DNA of 5,427 nucleotides from Chloroflexota bacterium. Its GTDB lineage: Bacteria; Chloroflexota; Dehalococcoidia; SM23-28-2. Position numbers and translations under genes: made by a program. A model generated the notes under the pieces. It did not search any database, was not told where the DNA came from, and saw only the letters and a program-made list of their open reading frames with translations. The stretch covers positions 1-5,427 of the forward strand of contig JAUYDU010000528.1 of NCBI GenBank assembly GCA_030691665.1. Direction: 5' to 3'. Shown here in pieces: positions 4,044 through 5,427 of the stretch; within the stretch, counting starts at the first letter, position 1, and each line of letters starts with the position of its first letter.

Positions 4044-4080
4044 GGCCTTATCCTACTCGCAGGCGCGAGGGTTGGCAAGG
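4044..4080 (-). repeat. R1 repeat copy 3
   Basis: TTGCCA (4073-4078), 17-bp spacer with CTCGC-GCCT-GCGAG, TAGGAT (4050-4055). It abuts the first codon of the hydrolase remnant and overlaps the end of the ORF at 4048-4173. It could drive the release-factor-like gene. Confidence 0.6.
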
Positions 4081-4173
4081 AAGCAGGCTCTCCCTCAGCT
4101 GCCCCCTCCTGGCGTACCACGCGGTCTGCGGTGACGATGCCAACGCCAGGGCTAGCAAGAACGCTACGGCCAT
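4048..4173 (-). CDS. 41-residue ORF coupled to membrane peptide B (signal-like start, AWYARR)
   Basis: The ATG at 4171-4173 lies inside the last codons of membrane peptide B, a 10-nt overlap that suggests translational coupling; GGG of the overlapping gene is directly upstream. The product opens with MAVAFLLALALASSPQTAWYARRG (part shown), a hydrophobic segment of about 12 residues followed by a basic cluster at 22-23. It then continues through R2 copy 3 and R1 copy 3 (LPCQPSRLRVG, 31-41). Because most of it is made of the two repeats, it may be no more than a chance frame. In module A the same place is interrupted. Function unknown. Confidence 0.3.
   Translation of the reverse strand: MAVAFLLALALASSPQTAWYARRGQLRESLLPCQPSRLRVG
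4103..4133 (-). repeat. R2 repeat copy 3
   Basis: CCTCCTGGCGTACCACGCGG core, encoding PQTAWYARR on minus. It is 22 bp from R1 copy 3 and downstream of membrane peptide B, while copies 1 and 4 are upstream of their peptides. Confidence 0.6.
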
Positions 4174-4253
4174 CCCTGGGCGATGACGAACCACACGATG
4201 GCGTTCGCCAGGGCGAGGTTGACGAGGGTCAAGACGAGGGACCGGCCGCTCAT
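4164..4253 (-). CDS. 29-residue membrane micropeptide, copy B
   Basis: ATG start with AAGGAG 4 nt upstream, a better signal than copy A has. Residues 6-29 read LVLTLVNLALANAIVWFVIAQGWP, one hydrophobic helix with an Asn pair and the same Gln-Gly-Trp-Pro end as copy A. The two differ by about ten residues but align without gaps, with many silent changes, supporting real translation. The following ORF (4048-4173) starts within its last codons. It lies between R2 copies 3 and 4, with R1 copy 3 further downstream. I know of no named family for it. Confidence 0.55.
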   Translation of the reverse strand: MSGRSLVLTLVNLALANAIVWFVIAQGWP

Positions 4254-4315
4254 AGCGCTCCTTGGGTAGCAGCCATCCTCTGGGGGCTTGGGCGCGGCAG
4301 ACCTACCTGGGCCGC

Positions 4316-4341
4316 CGCCTCCTGGCGTACCAAGCGCCTGC
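4316..4341 (-). repeat. R2 repeat copy 4
   Basis: CGCCTCCTGGCGTACCA core followed by AGCGCCTGC, as in copy 1. On minus it encodes AGAWYARRRRPR and TAG, the stop falling at the same place as in copies 1 and 2. Its edge meets the stop codon of the zinc-ribbon protein gene at 4341-4343. Confidence 0.6.
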
Positions 4342-5276
4342 TAGCTTGTCCTGACCGCAGTGCCGCATTCAGGGCAGAAGCGGTCGCGGGAGCGCAAGCG
4401 GTTACCGCATCGCGGGCAGAAGTGGGGCACGTTCTCTGGCTGCCCGGCGGCCTGCTCGCGTCTCCGGCCTGCCCGCGTCATGCGTCGGGCCGATGTGGAA
4501 GGCAGCCAACCACGCCGGCGCCACAGAATGACACCTGACGCGCCAATGACGAGCGCCGCTAGCACAGGCAGGACCAGCAGCCAGCGGGGCACCTCTGACC
4601 CCGTGCCCTCTGCCGCTGACGGCGGGGCGCGTGTTTCCAAGCCGAGAATCTCTGCCGAGGTACGCGGGTCGGTCTTTCGATAGCGGATGTCGATGGTGAG
4701 CCCGTTACCCATGTCGAAGGCACCCAGGTCGGCCTGGCGGTAAACGAGTCCGTCAGGGTTGACGACGCCGGCACCGAGTTCCGGTTGCACGGATAGATCG
4801 GCCGCTCCAGCCGGCTGCTGGAGCTCCACACTTAGCTGGTCTACCGGGAGGTCGCCGGGCCAAACGTAGGTGTAGTTCCGGTCGGCGGTGTCGATCCGCA
4901 GGGGGTCGTAGAACTCCAACTGAAAGAAGCGATCCGGAGTGGAGAATGTCAGCGTTATGAAGTCCACCTGGGCATCGGTGCGCTGGTACGGAAGGTCGAA
5001 TAGCTGGCTGTCCGCGGAAGCAGCGGACGCTAGGGCCGCCGGGCCGCCTGAGGAGGTCGGGATGCGGAGCGAAACTGTAGCTGGAAGGGTCACGTCTCCT
5101 GCTATCTCGGCACGAAGGATCACCAGGGCTGCTGGCCGGTCGAACTCGGGCCAGATGTCGATCTCTAGGCTGGCCAAGCGGGGACTCTCCTGAGCGTAGG
5201 TGCTCTCGGCCGCCTCTCGCCCCAGCCACACTGTGACCAGCAAGAGTATAGACCCGATGGATAGGATTATTTTCAT
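4341..5276 (-). CDS. Secreted/membrane-anchored protein with C-terminal zinc ribbon
   Basis: The 311-residue product starts with a signal peptide (about 1-28, core IILSIGSILLLVTVWL). An extracytoplasmic beta-rich domain (30-228) follows, opening LEIDIWPEFDRPAALVI and containing FQLEFYDPLR (118-127), YTYVWPGDLPVDQL (135-148) and a Gln-Gln-Pro-Ala-Gly-Ala stretch. A single transmembrane helix (231-252, WLLVLPVLAALVIGASGVIL) ends in WRRRGW, which puts the remainder in the cytoplasm. The tail (253-311) is Arg-rich and ends in a four-Cys zinc ribbon, CPRCG (287-291) and CPECG (301-305). I recall similar proteins in Chloroflexota, some near cytochrome maturation genes, without an established function. 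The ATG has only a poor AGGT-type site just upstream. It lies 49 bp after an unidentified gene on the same strand. Its stop adjoins R2 copy 4. Confidence 0.82.
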   Translation of the reverse strand: MKIILSIGSILLLVTVWLGREAAESTYAQESPRLASLEIDIWPEFDRPAALVILRAEIAGDVTLPATVSLRIPTSSGGPAALASAASADSQLFDLPYQRTDAQVDFITLTFSTPDRFFQLEFYDPLRIDTADRNYTYVWPGDLPVDQLSVELQQPAGAADLSVQPELGAGVVNPDGLVYRQADLGAFDMGNGLTIDIRYRKTDPRTSAEILGLETRAPPSAAEGTGSEVPRWLLVLPVLAALVIGASGVILWRRRGWLPSTSARRMTRAGRRREQAAGQPENVPHFCPRCGNRLRSRDRFCPECGTAVRTS

Positions 5277-5325
5277 ACCTGCATCTATGGCGGCCGACCG
5301 GGGACTGACCTGTCGATCCCTAGTC

Positions 5326-5427
5326 TTAGCGGCTGAGCTTTTTTCTCAGCCCTCCTAGAAAACGGGCCCAAGACTCCTCCGCGGATGCGGCGCGGGCCAG
5401 GTCGCGGACCCTCTCCGCGATGATTTC
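5326..5427 (-). CDS. C-terminal end of an unidentified gene (partial)
   Basis: The minus-strand frame is open to the right edge and gives 33 residues: EIIAERVRDLARAASAEESW, then ARFLGGLRKKLSR, stop TAA at 5326-5328. It is charged and probably helical with a basic end. Too little is present to name it. The codons for the last residues form a 7-bp inverted repeat (GGCTGAG...CTCAGCC, 5331-5351) around a T6 run. It probably precedes the zinc-ribbon protein gene in the same transcript. Confidence 0.55.
   Translation of the reverse strand, partial: EIIAERVRDLARAASAEESWARFLGGLRKKLSR

Noticed and set aside
4753..5229. Overlapping minus-strand frames inside the zinc-ribbon protein gene
   Set aside because: They are Arg/Pro-rich shadows of a gene with clear signal peptide, membrane helix and zinc ribbon.
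5323..5342. Rho-independent terminator on plus (CTTAG-CGG-CTGAG then T6)
   Set aside because: The stem is only 5 bp with a G-T pair, it lies within the coding end of the minus-strand gene, and no plus-strand gene precedes it.
1..5427. tRNA (including tRNA-Sec), rRNA or CRISPR array
   Set aside because: By eye I found no T-loop GGTTCRANNCC context in a cloverleaf, no rRNA-like stretch and no regularly spaced repeats. A tRNAscan or Infernal run would be decisive.

Overview
The window is GC-rich bacterial DNA that looks like Chloroflexota (possibly Dehalococcoidia or a relative). This is inferred from protein style: a lipoprotein with a long Thr/Pro-rich linker, a secreted WPE-DRP-type protein ending in a membrane helix plus zinc ribbon, a release-factor-like protein with a C-terminal helix-turn-helix, and the start of a hydrolase of a type I associate with that phylum. 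No marker gene confirms it. Almost all intact genes lie on the minus strand, mixed with gene remnants and short repeats, as in an accessory region.

Left part (1-1480). The C-terminal piece of a tyrosine recombinase on the plus strand has lost its catalytic tyrosine. It converges on a minus-strand gene (412-1125) that appears as two ORFs until two in-frame TGA codons are read through. The joined 237-residue protein aligns with the organomercurial lyase MerB, and the two TGA codons fall exactly at the catalytic cysteines Cys96 and Cys159. Each TGA is followed, 11 and 12 nt later, by a strong hairpin with G in its apical loop, as in bacterial SECIS elements. The first loop carries GGUC and has the same spacing and size as the E. 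coli fdhF element. I read this as a double-selenocysteine MerB-like protein, the main finding here. A small ORF, a candidate promoter and a perfect 15-bp palindrome lie upstream of it.

Middle (1440-2640). A Cys-rich lipoprotein gene lies between two copies of a 38-bp repeat (R1). In minus-strand reading R1 contains TTGCCA-N17-TAGGAT with a CTCGC-N4-GCGAG dyad filling the spacer, so it looks like a mobile or shared promoter/operator. A third copy is at 4044-4080. Next to the copies at 2296 and 4044 lie two related ORFs for 29-residue membrane peptides, with copies of a second repeat (R2, encoding AWYARR in one frame). Together they form a small repeated module.

Right part (2636-5427). This holds plus-strand remnants (a small ORF and a frameshifted CxxC protein), a Lys-rich small protein, the release-factor-like gene, a truncated alpha/beta-hydrolase start directly after R1, the second membrane-peptide module, a secreted/membrane-anchored zinc-ribbon protein and the end of an unidentified gene. 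No tRNA, rRNA, CRISPR array, selA/B/C/D or other mer gene is visible.
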